A stretch of 64,000 nt of DNA from Legionella wadsworthii DSM 21896 = ATCC 33877 (GTDB lineage Bacteria; Pseudomonadota; Gammaproteobacteria; Legionellales; Legionellaceae), in assembly GCF_000701265.1 (NCBI RefSeq), contig NZ_JNIA01000028.1:25333-89332 (forward strand), given 5' to 3'. How positions within the stretch are numbered: the stretch's first letter is position 1; each line of letters starts with the position of its first letter. Position numbers and translations under genes: made by a program. The notes beneath the pieces are model-generated. The model searched no databases, had not been told where the DNA came from, and worked only from the letters and a program-made list of their open reading frames with translations. Of this stretch, positions 46,693-56,522 are shown one piece after another.

Positions 46693-49614
46693 TTATAAAA
46701 ATGTTTGTTTTAAACCATTTCCTGTAACGGGTTCTGTCATAAATGTCCTGTCCTCAATCACTTGAATCTTATCAAATTGCTCCTTCAAAATGGCGTGTAT
46801 GTTTTGAGGTAAAGATAATGTTTCGTCATTATAGGAAAGTAATTGATAAATGTTTTCAAAATCTGTCTCTCGGATAACCAATGCAAGTTCCTCCAGGTAT
46901 TCTTCTTTTAAAAGGCCTTTTCTGGCCATCTCTTCCAAACGTTGCATTAATAATTCATCGGGGGTTAATTTTTTAGTAATATCTTTTTCTGATTTTCTAT
47001 ATAAGGCATTCCACTTATTCGATTCAGGAGGTGAAATTTCTTCTTTTGAATAGGGCAACATGGAAATAACAGATTCTCTGGGTGCCTCCTTTTCTTTTCC
47101 TTTCAGGACATAGTCTTCATGGAGCCTTTCCACACGTTTTTGAAAATGGGCATGCATATTGCTAGGAATTTGTATAAATTTCGTTTCGTTTAATTTAAAC
47201 TCAGTCTTAAATAACCTTCTTGCGTGCTCTGCTTGTTTTTCTGTTGTGACAATAATTCGTAGTGACAAACTATTGTCATCACGCCACATAAAGCTGGCAT
47301 CAACACCAGAATCCAGGGCAGACTTCCCTTGATTGATGAATGCCACTACATTAGGAAGAGTAGCAAATTTATAGGTAGGTTTTATTAACAATCCATCCCT
47401 TTTCTCATGATATTTCTTTTCTGCCTGTTTCATTAACCGGGCAAATGCATCAGGTGCCATGACGCAGCTTAATCCAGCATCATCCTGCTTGCAAACAAGA
47501 CCAAACTCTTCTTTTAATTGATTTGCAATATTTTTATCGGTTGTGGTCAAAGTAAAAGTCCCATTCTCTTCTTTTTTTAATTGGAAGGGAATTCTTCCAC
47601 TTTGAGGATCTAAACGCATCCAATTCAAAAAGACGGCTCCATCTGGAGACATCACGGAGGCTGGAGAGAAATATTTCTCTAATTGATCGAGGCAATCTAT
47701 TTCTTCTGCAGTCAATACACTACGTTTTTCAAAGGTATTTAATATATGCTGATTGCTCTTGCGGGCAGTTTCCTCCATTTCCTCGATAAATTCTAAATAC
47801 CCGGAAAGCTCATCATAGGGTATGCCATGTTGCATCCCCATATCCAATAAATCCAGTTTTATTCGCGCAAAATATAAGTCAAAGTTGGATAGTTTACCGG
47901 AAACAATGGCGATGGTTTGGGTATCTATTAAAGAGCGTAATTTGCTGTCTTTGCCACTTTGTTCCCTTAGCCTTCCTAAGTCAATCAATAACTCTTCTGG
48001 AGTAGGCGTTTTGTCTTCAATTCGCTTCAACTCCTCTCTTAAACCAGGGTAGCTGTCCATTACTTCGTCATTGGGATTTTCACCAGTAATCATTTTTTTA
48101 AATAGATGGAAACCAAACATGCGCTCAGACAATGCTGTATCGTAGAAGACATTGTAATTTCGATACATAAAATGCCGGGCTACCCCAATAGTAGAGGAGC
48201 TTCTAAATAATGATGGTGCCCGGGCAAAAGTATCTTTAAATGAAAAATCGTCGCTTAGACTCGCTGCGACACCATCTCCTTCATAAGGTTTCCCATAATC
48301 AAAACCATAAAATGCTTCATCCGCAAAACCTTTATTTTGTGCATCTTTACCCATGCCATCCCTATCACCAATCCCTACACCAAAAATTAAATTTTTAGCA
48401 AGGCCCGGGATGTATTTAGAACGTTTCACAGAGGCTTTCTTATCCTCGACCAATACTCCGTTATAATCCGGTCCAGAACCGGCATATAAATACTTTGTGA
48501 GTTCTTCCAAACCATTTTTCCAACCGCAAGCTAACAAAGCGTGGACTTCGCCTTTGGCATTAGTCACCCAGGAAATTTCCTGTCTTTGATTTTGTGCGCT
48601 AAAAATTCCTGCAAAGCGTGTACCGACAAACTCCCTTATTGCTTCTTTATTTGCTTTAATTCGGTTTTTTTGTCCTTCTGCGTAATCCAGTTTATACATC
48701 CAGGCTTTTAATTCATTATTTTGAGACACAGCAGTTTTCACTTGAGTACATAACCATTGAACATCAGGATCCAGGGCTCCTTTAACATGAGGACCTTTAA
48801 CATGAATCTGGATAAAAGTTGAAAAAAGCACTTGCCTGTCATGTAATTCTTTTTCGGGTGAGGCCAGTTTGGCAGCCAAATCCTGTAATTTTTTATTAGG
48901 CGCTTCCTTCAATATTTTCGCCAAGGCTACAAAAAATAAATCATCTAATTCAACTGCTCTAAATCCAGGCTCAACACCACTTGGCTTTTCTGCATAACAA
49001 AATTGGGTCGAACCAAACATACTTCCTAAGCGCGTTAATTCTTTACTGGAACGCAGTGTTTGCTGCCCAATCTTTTCTTTGTCTGCTTCTAATATATTTA
49101 ATGAAGAACTAACTCTCGAATTTGACTCAGGTTGTGATCCTATTGTTGGAGCACTGATAGAAATATGGTCTACTTGGGTTGATCGTTTGCTAATGGGTGG
49201 CAATAAACTTTCTTTTTCGGGACTTTTCACAGTGAATGTATCCAGAATACGCATCATTAATCCTTCGGGTAGGATATGGTACGCAGATTCTTCATTAAGT
49301 AAAACACCAAAGTTTTCAACGCAGAAATTTTTAAGAAAGAGGCCTAATTTACTTTTTGAACCACCGAAAGATTTACAAATAAAAGCATATTCGCTTTCAA
49401 AAACATCAAGGAGAGCAAAGATTTTTTCATTTTTGGATAAGTCACTTTCGCGGATTTCCCTAATTCTATCATTTAATCTTTTGACACTTTCATATCGGGC
49501 GGTATCGACCTTTATTCCTGAGAGTTTTTTTATAATTATCTCAAAATCGGCTGAAAAATCTTCCGTGATCATAGGTACATTTCGTTTATTGATTTTTAAT
49601 TTTTTGGAGTACAT
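46693..49614 (-). CDS. Large protein with lipid-kinase-like motif (effector candidate)
   Basis: The 973-residue protein is not assigned to a family by me. At about residues 412-446 it has FGVGIGDRDGMGKDAQ and then FYGFDYGKPYEGDG, similar to the GDRHxxN and HIDFG catalytic and activation loops of PI3/PI4-kinase-fold enzymes. The His is replaced, so activity is uncertain. Residues about 655-735 and 750-830 look like a tandem repeat. There is no signal peptide or membrane segment. AAGGAG lies before the ATG. A PmrA-box-like repeat stands about 85 bases upstream, which argues for coregulation with Dot/Icm effectors. Lipid kinase, protein kinase and pseudokinase are all possible. Confidence 0.72.
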   Translation of the reverse strand: MYSKKLKINKRNVPMITEDFSADFEIIIKKLSGIKVDTARYESVKRLNDRIREIRESDLSKNEKIFALLDVFESEYAFICKSFGGSKSKLGLFLKNFCVENFGVLLNEESAYHILPEGLMMRILDTFTVKSPEKESLLPPISKRSTQVDHISISAPTIGSQPESNSRVSSSLNILEADKEKIGQQTLRSSKELTRLGSMFGSTQFCYAEKPSGVEPGFRAVELDDLFFVALAKILKEAPNKKLQDLAAKLASPEKELHDRQVLFSTFIQIHVKGPHVKGALDPDVQWLCTQVKTAVSQNNELKAWMYKLDYAEGQKNRIKANKEAIREFVGTRFAGIFSAQNQRQEISWVTNAKGEVHALLACGWKNGLEELTKYLYAGSGPDYNGVLVEDKKASVKRSKYIPGLAKNLIFGVGIGDRDGMGKDAQNKGFADEAFYGFDYGKPYEGDGVAASLSDDFSFKDTFARAPSLFRSSSTIGVARHFMYRNYNVFYDTALSERMFGFHLFKKMITGENPNDEVMDSYPGLREELKRIEDKTPTPEELLIDLGRLREQSGKDSKLRSLIDTQTIAIVSGKLSNFDLYFARIKLDLLDMGMQHGIPYDELSGYLEFIEEMEETARKSNQHILNTFEKRSVLTAEEIDCLDQLEKYFSPASVMSPDGAVFLNWMRLDPQSGRIPFQLKKEENGTFTLTTTDKNIANQLKEEFGLVCKQDDAGLSCVMAPDAFARLMKQAEKKYHEKRDGLLIKPTYKFATLPNVVAFINQGKSALDSGVDASFMWRDDNSLSLRIIVTTEKQAEHARRLFKTEFKLNETKFIQIPSNMHAHFQKRVERLHEDYVLKGKEKEAPRESVISMLPYSKEEISPPESNKWNALYRKSEKDITKKLTPDELLMQRLEEMARKGLLKEEYLEELALVIRETDFENIYQLLSYNDETLSLPQNIHAILKEQFDKIQVIEDRTFMTEPVTGNGLKQTFL

Positions 49615-49696
49615 GTCCTCTTCTCCTTGTTTGATGAGAGAAGCAAAATAAACAAATTGCTTTAAAATTTAATCTATATATCCACTATATTCCTTT

Positions 49697-49716
49697 AATG
49701 TTAAGAAACTATTAAG
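49697..49716 (-). promoter_or_regulatory. PmrA-box-like direct repeat upstream of the 973-residue gene
   Basis: On the minus strand the sequence is CTTAATAGT-TT-CTTAACATT. Against the Legionella PmrA consensus cTTAATatT-N2-cTTAATatT each half matches eight of nine bases, with correct spacing. A TATATA-type -10 follows about 16 bases downstream. PmrAB controls many Dot/Icm effector genes in L. pneumophila; use here is inferred. Confidence 0.65.
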
Positions 49717-49744
49717 CAGTTTGTGAAAATATTGCAAAGACATA

Positions 49745-49774
49745 TTGCAGTAATGCTAAAAATTAAAGTATAGT
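49745..49774 (+). promoter_or_regulatory. Possible promoter of the kinase-like gene
   Basis: TTGCAG (49745-49750) and TATAGT (49769-49774) are 18 bases apart, reading toward the kinase-like gene at 49885. The leader would be about 105 bases. The divergent PmrA-box-like repeat lies just upstream. Confidence 0.4.
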
Positions 49775-49884
49775 GTCAAAGATTGAAATATGGACATTTA
49801 GAGTTTTTTTTGCCTACCTATTAAACACAGCTTAAGCACGAATGTCCCACTTAAATTTGATGGATTTCAGTAAGGAAACCACTT

Positions 49885-51387
49885 ATGACTCACGAAGGAA
49901 AAGATAAGAAAACTCAACTTTTTACTTTATTTCCTGTGATGCAACAAAACGGGCGAGTTGTCTATTATGCTTCTGATTTTTCTGAAAAATTTGGCGGGTC
50001 TGTTTATAAAGGATTTCCCTGTATATTGAAAGCTGAATCGTCTGATCTCAAACCAAGGCATATTACAAAAGAAGAACTTGTACTTGATGAATCAAAACCT
50101 GTGTCGATAAAGCTTTATGATGAAAAACAGCATCCCTCAGCGTTTCAGCATTATGCTTCAGAGAAAGCAGTTCTCAAAATAGAAGGTAAAGACGTACTCA
50201 TCATGGATTTTATAGATGGTTTTCATATTTATCCTGATTTGCGGGACAATCCTGAACTCAATCAATTCACTTTTTTACAAGCCGTCGAAGTAGCTTGGCA
50301 GTTCGTTCTCAAACTCAATCATCTTCATTACAATAACACCAGTGGTCCTCCTATCGTCCACGGTGATATCACCGGGATGAATATCAAAATAAAAATGAAT
50401 GTTATTGAAGATTCAAAAGGAAAAAAATATGCCCTTGAAGCTTCTTATCTAGATTTAGATTATGCAAAACCAATTACTGATATTCCGCAAAAACCTCAGG
50501 GAACCCCTGAACATATTGCCCTGGAAATATTAAATGGCGATTATTCTGAATCCAGTGATTTTTTTGCTTTGAGCCCTCTTTTATTGAGCATCTTTGGAGC
50601 ACAGAATCCCTTTAAAAAAATTATTGAATTTAGAAATAAACACCCCCACATGAAACCTGCTGAGTTGGTAAGGACTTTTCGAACTTTTAGTTTTTGCGCT
50701 GATGGACTCTTTGATCATTTTAAGGAAAAACCCAATGATTTCATTTGTGGATTAATCAAAAAATTTATTTTACAAATGGGAGAAAATAATAAGACTGATA
50801 GACCTACACCCAACGCAATACTCGAATTTTTTACAGCATTGAGGCAACTGACTTTACTGGATACCTTTAATGAATCCTCAGAAGAGAAGGACTGGTATGT
50901 TTTGCGTTTATGTATCGCAGCCAAAGATGAGCATTATTTATTTAATAAGACCTACCTCTCGATTTTTTTCAATATGGAGGAGAATTTACAGGAACGGTTA
51001 ATTAATTTAATGAGTCCCAGTCAATGCATTCTTCTTTATGATGCAGCCAAAATAAATAAAGGCCCATGCTCACTTTTGCATCTCTTAAGGAAAAATATTG
51101 CGGTTCACCTCATGCAACAAATCCCCTCCTTAAAAGCATCCACTTGGCCTAGGTCTCTTTTTTCTCCATCGATAACAGCACAAGACATACTCTGGCTGAT
51201 TACTTGTTTTGATCAAAATAACTCTTCCCTGTTTTACTCAGTAGAACATGAAAATACACGAAAAAGTTTACTGAATTGCCGTGAAAAAAAATGGGGTCCC
51301 TTCATTTCAGTTCTGGCAGAAGGATTTAAGAGGCCTACAGGTTGTCCTTACTTTGTCTCACATTTAAGTACCAGCCCTAGAATGTAG
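49885..51387 (+). CDS. LegK-like Ser/Thr protein kinase homologue (effector candidate)
   Basis: The N-terminal ~240 residues show a protein-kinase skeleton: PVSIKLYD with the beta-3 Lys (about 74), a helix-C Glu (ASEKAVL), VLIMDFIDGFHIY as the hinge, HGDITGMNIKIKM as the catalytic loop (HGD in place of HRD), YLDLDYAKPI (DLD in place of DFG), GTPEHIALEIL as the APE-type segment and ESSDFFALSPLLL as the F-helix. The remaining 260 residues are helical and unrecognised. This is the style of Legionella LegK effectors. The gene is divergent from the lipid-kinase-like gene across a 270-base intergenic region. The atypical loops leave catalytic activity open. Confidence 0.82.
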   Translation: MTHEGKDKKTQLFTLFPVMQQNGRVVYYASDFSEKFGGSVYKGFPCILKAESSDLKPRHITKEELVLDESKPVSIKLYDEKQHPSAFQHYASEKAVLKIEGKDVLIMDFIDGFHIYPDLRDNPELNQFTFLQAVEVAWQFVLKLNHLHYNNTSGPPIVHGDITGMNIKIKMNVIEDSKGKKYALEASYLDLDYAKPITDIPQKPQGTPEHIALEILNGDYSESSDFFALSPLLLSIFGAQNPFKKIIEFRNKHPHMKPAELVRTFRTFSFCADGLFDHFKEKPNDFICGLIKKFILQMGENNKTDRPTPNAILEFFTALRQLTLLDTFNESSEEKDWYVLRLCIAAKDEHYLFNKTYLSIFFNMEENLQERLINLMSPSQCILLYDAAKINKGPCSLLHLLRKNIAVHLMQQIPSLKASTWPRSLFSPSITAQDILWLITCFDQNNSSLFYSVEHENTRKSLLNCREKKWGPFISVLAEGFKRPTGCPYFVSHLSTSPRM

Positions 51388-51456
51388 ATCGCAGTTTATA
51401 TTTAATTCCAAAGCAGGTATGAGGAAATTTGGATGGATATTATTCATGACTGCTGA

Positions 51457-52377
51457 TTAATCAAAAGATGAAGGCTTATTGGCGGTTTCTTCTGATTCTT
51501 GAGTGACTGGATTTTCAACCACAGTTTCAGATGGGCATTCACCTTCATTTTTTAAATACTCAGGATGAGTAACCGATGGATCTACAGTAGCTTTTCTTTT
51601 TCTGGAGACATCTGCTTTATTGAGAACGCCTAAGTCGCTTTGAGACAAATTCGGCAGGATTATTTTTTTTCTCCAGTCAAAAACGTTCGTGCTTAGATCC
51701 CTTTTTAAACCATCGGAAATTTCAAAAAGAGGAAAATTCTCTGAAACCTTTTTACAATGGCCTTCAAAGGCATTGCAACACCATTTATTCCCCAAGTCCA
51801 TCATTAAATATTCTGAAAATTCATCTTGTAATTGCTCAAGCCTTTGTTCTTCTGACTTTGCAAACCAAAATTCTAATGACTTTTTATCTTTTTCAAATTC
51901 AGGAGGATAAAAACCAAACTTATTGTACACGGTAAGCGATGCAGCTGTGGGACTTACTGTCATATGAGTCTGTCTGCTATTTACCAAAAAATTCAGACCA
52001 TGTACCATCAGTAAATTGGAAAGACCTTTGCGTCGATAGCTTTCACTAACAAATAAACTATATAACTGCGATAAAGTTTCTGAATTTTGATGCAACCTTA
52101 TTTCAATAAAGCCTATTACTTTTTTATTATCCCGTAAAACAAGCATCACATCACATCTCTTGTAATCTTTTTGTAACATTTTTCCACGACCATTAATTAA
52201 TGAGATGGTTTGCTCTTCTAATACATCGCTTTTATCATCTTGAAAATATATTTCCGCCATCGCAGCTTCATGGCTAATATGATAAAAAAGCTCCGCTAAA
52301 TCATCTTTATTTGGGTAATCAAGGACATAGCTTTCAAGGGAAGCGGAGATGACACTCCTTTCGAAATTTTTAATCAT
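51457..52377 (-). CDS. GNAT-domain protein with basic and acidic C-terminal tail (effector candidate)
   Basis: Residues about 60-180 hold a GNAT fold: MLVLRDNKKVIGFIEIRL, YSLFVSESYRRKGLSNLLMVH (the acetyl-CoA motif RRKGLS) and PTAASLTVYNKFGF. The C-terminal 130 residues are not part of the acetyltransferase. They contain a basic SRKRKAT stretch (near 265), which could act as a nuclear localisation signal, and a tail rich in Glu (ECPSETVVE, TQESEETANKPSSFD), as in Dot/Icm signals. No signal peptide is present. A TATAAT lies upstream of the ATG. Export and nuclear targeting are both inferred. Confidence 0.75.
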   Translation of the reverse strand: MIKNFERSVISASLESYVLDYPNKDDLAELFYHISHEAAMAEIYFQDDKSDVLEEQTISLINGRGKMLQKDYKRCDVMLVLRDNKKVIGFIEIRLHQNSETLSQLYSLFVSESYRRKGLSNLLMVHGLNFLVNSRQTHMTVSPTAASLTVYNKFGFYPPEFEKDKKSLEFWFAKSEEQRLEQLQDEFSEYLMMDLGNKWCCNAFEGHCKKVSENFPLFEISDGLKRDLSTNVFDWRKKIILPNLSQSDLGVLNKADVSRKRKATVDPSVTHPEYLKNEGECPSETVVENPVTQESEETANKPSSFD

Positions 52378-52653
52378 AAATGACTACCAATCATTAGCCA
52401 ATAGATTAATTATAGAACTTTGTGGTTTAAATATAAACTCAACAATCATTAAATTCCGACTTATCCCAACAATTCTGAACTGATTAAAAATTTCTCGTTT
52501 TATAGGGATAATACGAACCCTTTTGGAAACAAAGTTTTCAAATGAACAAGTATCAAATTAATCTGGAATACGTATTCACCAGATTATTGATGCTTTAGTA
52601 TATACTTTAATAAACCAGTCCATTTTTCTACTCATTTAAATCAGGGGAGCGCG

Positions 52654-54510
52654 GTGGAAAATAAACAACGGCCGTTTTCGTTCTGGTATGTTTTACTTTT
52701 ATTCTGGGGCCTTATTCTCATTCAGAATTTTTTCTTCGCATCACATCCGGTTAATATTGCTTACAGCGATTTCATCAAACTGTTGAAAGCGGATAAAATC
52801 AACAATGTACTCCTTGATCAAGATTATATTACTGCAAATATAAAAACCGCGGGGATAGCAGCATTACTTCCTGAAGATAAATTGAAAGAAATAAAAGAAT
52901 ATGGCGGTAAAGAGCCTCAAATTACAACAGTCCGCATCAATGATCCCTCGTTAATACCCACCTTGGAAGCAGCGAAAGTACAATTCAATGGACAAGTTGA
53001 GAATAAATGGCTGACTATGATTCTTTCCTGGATTTTACCTGCGCTACTCATTTTTGCCTTGTGGGGTCTTTTAATTCGACGCATGGGATCAGCTGCGGGT
53101 GGCGTTTTGGATGTAGGAAAAAGTAAAGCAAAGATCTATATGGAAAAAGAGACTCATGTCTCTTTTGAGGATGTTGCCGGAGTCGATGAAGCCAAAACTG
53201 AACTGATTGAAGTAGTCGAATTTCTGAAGAACCCACAGCATTATACTCGCATCGGAGCACACATTCCCAAGGGCGTTCTCTTGGTGGGTCCACCAGGAAC
53301 GGGAAAAACCTTACTTGCTCGTGCTGTAGCCGGCGAAGCGGGTGTACCCTTTTTTTCAATTAATGGTTCTGAGTTCGTTGAAATGTTTGTTGGTGTGGGC
53401 GCTGCACGCGTTCGTGATCTGTTCACTAATGCCCGACAAACAGCCCCATCCATTATATTTATTGATGAGCTAGACGCTTTGGGTAGAGCGAGAGGTGCTT
53501 ATCCAGTAGGCGGTGGCCATGACGAAAAAGAACAAACATTAAATCAATTGCTCTCTGAGATGGATGGATTTGATCCAAGCGAAGGATTGATTCTTTTAGC
53601 AGCGACAAACCGTCCAGAAATACTGGATCCGGCATTATTGCGTGCAGGGCGGTTTGATAGGCACATACTCGTCGACCGGCCCGACAAAAGAGGGCGTGTG
53701 GAAATTTTAGATGTCCATCTCAAGAAAATTAAAAAAGCGCCCGATATTGATTCAGAAAAAATAGCTGCTCTAACTCCTGGTTTTTCAGGCGCGGATTTAG
53801 CAAATCTCGTGAATGAGGCTGCTTTGTTTGCAATTCGACATCATGCGGATTCTGTCAGCATGGATGACTTTACCAATGCGGTTGAACGTATCGTGGCAGG
53901 ATTGGAAAAAAAGAACCGTTTGCTCAATTTAGAAGAACGTAAAGCAGTAGCTTATCATGAGATGGGCCATACTTTGGTCGCACTTTCCTTATCGCATGCC
54001 GATCAGGTGCATAAAGTTTCCATTATACCACGAGGTATTGGTAGTTTAGGTTATACCATTCAACGCCCTACTGAAGATCGTTATCTTATGACTGAGGATG
54101 AATTAAAGAATAAAATGAGAATTTTGCTTGGGGGCAGAGCAGCTGAATTTGTGAAATTCGAAAGATTTTCTACGGGAGCAGCAGATGATTTAGCCAAAGC
54201 AACCGATATTGCACGCAGTATGGTGATGCGGTATGGGATGGATAAAGAACTTGGGCCCGTAACCTACGAGAAAGAACACTCCCCTTTTTTAGAGACTCCA
54301 ATCATGCACAATGATCGGGAGTTCAGTGAGGAAACTGCATCGGAAATTGATATTGCAGTCCGGAAAATCATTCAAACTGCATTTGATGATGCCGTCGATA
54401 TTATAAAAAAACAGGTAGATATTTTGGAGAAAGGTGCCAGTTTGTTATTAAAAAAAGAAACTCTCAATGAAGAAGATCTCATTGCATTAAACATCAGACA
54501 AATTATGTAA
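52654..54510 (+). CDS. FtsH-family membrane AAA+ zinc metalloprotease (probable second paralogue)
   Basis: Two hydrophobic helices (about 11-29 and 112-134) flank a periplasmic part with the FtsH_ext pattern. The AAA+ core has Walker A GPPGTGKT (about 212), Walker [12 protein letters not shown], the pore [15 protein letters not shown], and [18 protein letters not shown] as the second-region arginines. The protease domain has [11 protein letters not shown] (HExxH zinc motif, about 434) and [13 protein letters not shown] with the third ligand Asp. It starts at GTG with AGGGGAG before it. Housekeeping FtsH normally has HEAGH and sits beside rlmE; here neither holds, so this is probably an extra copy. 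Confidence 0.92.
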   Translation: MENKQRPFSFWYVLLLFWGLILIQNFFFASHPVNIAYSDFIKLLKADKINNVLLDQDYITANIKTAGIAALLPEDKLKEIKEYGGKEPQITTVRINDPSLIPTLEAAKVQFNGQVENKWLTMILSWILPALLIFALWGLLIRRMGSAAGGVLDVGKSKAKIYMEKETHVSFEDVAGVDEAKTELIEVVEFLKNPQHYTRIGAHIPKGVLLVGPPGTGKTLLARAVAGEAGVPFFSINGSEFVEMFVGVGAARVRDLFTNARQTAPSIIFIDELDALGRARGAYPVGGGHDEKEQTLNQLLSEMDGFDPSEGLILLAATNRPEILDPALLRAGRFDRHILVDRPDKRGRVEILDVHLKKIKKAPDIDSEKIAALTPGFSGADLANLVNEAALFAIRHHADSVSMDDFTNAVERIVAGLEKKNRLLNLEERKAVAYHEMGHTLVALSLSHADQVHKVSIIPRGIGSLGYTIQRPTEDRYLMTEDELKNKMRILLGGRAAEFVKFERFSTGAADDLAKATDIARSMVMRYGMDKELGPVTYEKEHSPFLETPIMHNDREFSEETASEIDIAVRKIIQTAFDDAVDIIKKQVDILEKGASLLLKKETLNEEDLIALNIRQIM

Positions 54511-54520
54511 TTGGTTTTTT

Positions 54521-55834
54521 CTATACATGAGAAAATTTCTCTTGCTTAATAGGATGCAAGGCACTGGTTCTATCAAAATGAATAATTCCATCAAATTGAT
54601 AAGGCAAATGAGTAAAGAAATAATGGCTCCAACGCTCTGTATCTGGAAGATAAACCACACCAATTGCCCGTTGTAACCTGGGAATATTTAAATAATGCTC
54701 CAATTTCTCAGTATCTAATAAATTCAGAAAGAAATTCTTATGGTTTAGCAAATGGAATAATTCTTCAAAACTTCCTTGCATACCCGGATTTATTTGCTTT
54801 TCTTCTCCTGCTTTTCCCCAATCGGAAGCGGCCATGACCGTTCCTTCATAAGTAGAAAAACCAAGTGAATAAGCATGCTGGTTATATTCTTCTCGAACCA
54901 ATTGACCTAAATTAAACTCCTTGCGCTCACCCATCTCCGTTGCACGTGCATCCCCAACATGAGAATTATGTGCCCAAAGGATCATTTTGGCGGGTTTTTT
55001 AAATCGAGTTTCTAATTGCTCTGCAAGTACATTAACTGTTTCTGCCATATGGCTGTCCCGTATATTCCATGTAGAAACCCGCCCTTCGAGCATTGATCGG
55101 TAATAATTTTCGGCATTTTTAACCAAACGGGCATTCTGTGTCGCAAAAAAATACTCATCTTCTGCTGCCATTCCATTATGATGCAGGTATTCGAATGCCC
55201 GATGTTGTAATTCAACCAGCTGGCCTACAGCCTCTTGGATACAAGTCTTTTTGATTCCAGCTTTAACTAAGTAACCATACATTTCAGGTTGCTGGTTTAA
55301 ATGATCAAAGCATGCATAACGCTGTTTGGCACGTTGCGCTGCCTCTGGATCAATTTTCATCAAGAAATTAATGACCGCATGCATCGAAGAATTTAAACTG
55401 TACAAGTCAAGTCCATAAAATCCAATTTTCTGTGCTGCAGGTAAATGGTCATTGTACTGGCGCAACCAGTGAAGGAAAGGAGGAAGCGTTGTATTACACC
55501 ACATCCATGTGGGAAACCTTTGAAACGAGCTCAAAGATCGCTCGCTGTGGTTTGCATCCCCTTCTCCTTGCAAATATCGATGCACACGATGTGCGTCTGG
55601 CCAATCACCTTCTATGGCAATGGCCATAAAACCTTGCTCTTTAATAAGTCGTTCGGAGATTTTAATACGGGCCTGGTAAAATTCATGAGTTCCATGGGAT
55701 GCTTCACCAAGCATCACAATCCGTGCATTGCCGATTTGCTTGATTACTGAATCGTAATTTTCTTCCTGAGATTTAAGGGGGACAATTTTGCCATTGAGCC
55801 CCTCTATTAATTTGTTTAAAGCATCTTCTTTCAT
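54521..55834 (-). CDS. Erythromycin esterase family protein
   Basis: The 437-residue protein has the family motifs RIVMLGEASHGTHEFYQAR (Glu/His), FMAIAIEGDWPDAHRVHRYL, AHNSHVGDARATEM and GVVYLPDTERWSHY. It resembles EreA/EreB-type metal-independent hydrolases but is of the broad environmental class, so macrolide cleavage is not implied. I start it at 55834, where AGGGAGGCTTTT precedes the ATG; a longer frame begins 45 bases upstream inside the neighbouring gene. It lies 22 bases after the alpha/beta hydrolase, forming an operon. Confidence 0.88.
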   Translation of the reverse strand: MKEDALNKLIEGLNGKIVPLKSQEENYDSVIKQIGNARIVMLGEASHGTHEFYQARIKISERLIKEQGFMAIAIEGDWPDAHRVHRYLQGEGDANHSERSLSSFQRFPTWMWCNTTLPPFLHWLRQYNDHLPAAQKIGFYGLDLYSLNSSMHAVINFLMKIDPEAAQRAKQRYACFDHLNQQPEMYGYLVKAGIKKTCIQEAVGQLVELQHRAFEYLHHNGMAAEDEYFFATQNARLVKNAENYYRSMLEGRVSTWNIRDSHMAETVNVLAEQLETRFKKPAKMILWAHNSHVGDARATEMGERKEFNLGQLVREEYNQHAYSLGFSTYEGTVMAASDWGKAGEEKQINPGMQGSFEELFHLLNHKNFFLNLLDTEKLEHYLNIPRLQRAIGVVYLPDTERWSHYFFTHLPYQFDGIIHFDRTSALHPIKQEKFSHV

Positions 55835-55856
55835 AAAAGCCTCCCTGAACGAAAGC

Positions 55857-56522
55857 CTATCCAGTGCAATATTGATCAAACCATTTCCTGGCTAATGTCG
55901 AGACTTCATTTAGTTTTCCAGGCTCTTCAAACAAATGGGTTGCCCCAGGTATTATTTCTAATCGGGTGATACAATTCATTTGAGAAATTGCTTGTTCGTT
56001 TAGTTCTATTACCGCTTCATCATTACCGCCAACAATGAGTAAGGTAGGTGTTTTTACCTGGGGTAAGTAGTTTCCAGCCAAATCCGGTCTACCACCACGA
56101 GAAACAATGGCATGTACCAAGTGAGGTACCTGAGCTGCCGCGACGAGCGCTGCACCACCACCGGTACTTGAGCCAAATAATCCTATAGGATATTGATAGG
56201 CCGCAAATTCTTTAGTACACCAGTGAATGACATCGACAAGTCGAGAGGCTAATAAGTGAAGATCAAAACGAAATTCGCGAGTGACATTATCGATAATCTC
56301 CTCCTGTGAGGTAAGCAGATCAAAGAGCAAAGTGGCATAATGACCTTCATTTAATGTACTGGCCACATATTGATTACGACTGCTGAAGCGGCTGCTTCCG
56401 CTTCCATGGACAAAGATAACCATTCCTTTCACTTTTTCAGGAATAAATAAAAAACCATTAAGAAATACATTTTTACTAGGGATGGTTACGGGATGTTCAA
56501 TTTCTTCAATATAGGTATTCAT
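55857..56522 (-). CDS. Dienelactone-hydrolase-like alpha/beta hydrolase
   Basis: The 221-residue protein has the DLH-like pattern MVIFVHGSGSSRFSSRN, GLFGSSTGGGAALVAAAQ (nucleophile Ser in GSSTGG), LLIVGGNDEAVIEL (Asp) and PGATHLFEEPG (His). It is directly followed by the erythromycin-esterase-type gene on the same strand, a pair often seen together in environmental bacteria. I start it at 56522 (MNTYIEE), because AAGGA stands six bases before; the ATG at 56528 is an alternative. Confidence 0.88.
   Translation of the reverse strand: MNTYIEEIEHPVTIPSKNVFLNGFLFIPEKVKGMVIFVHGSGSSRFSSRNQYVASTLNEGHYATLLFDLLTSQEEIIDNVTREFRFDLHLLASRLVDVIHWCTKEFAAYQYPIGLFGSSTGGGAALVAAAQVPHLVHAIVSRGGRPDLAGNYLPQVKTPTLLIVGGNDEAVIELNEQAISQMNCITRLEIIPGATHLFEEPGKLNEVSTLARKWFDQYCTG

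Noticed and set aside
53048..53359. Antisense frame inside the FtsH gene
   Set aside because: It mirrors the strongly conserved AAA+ core and has no start signal.
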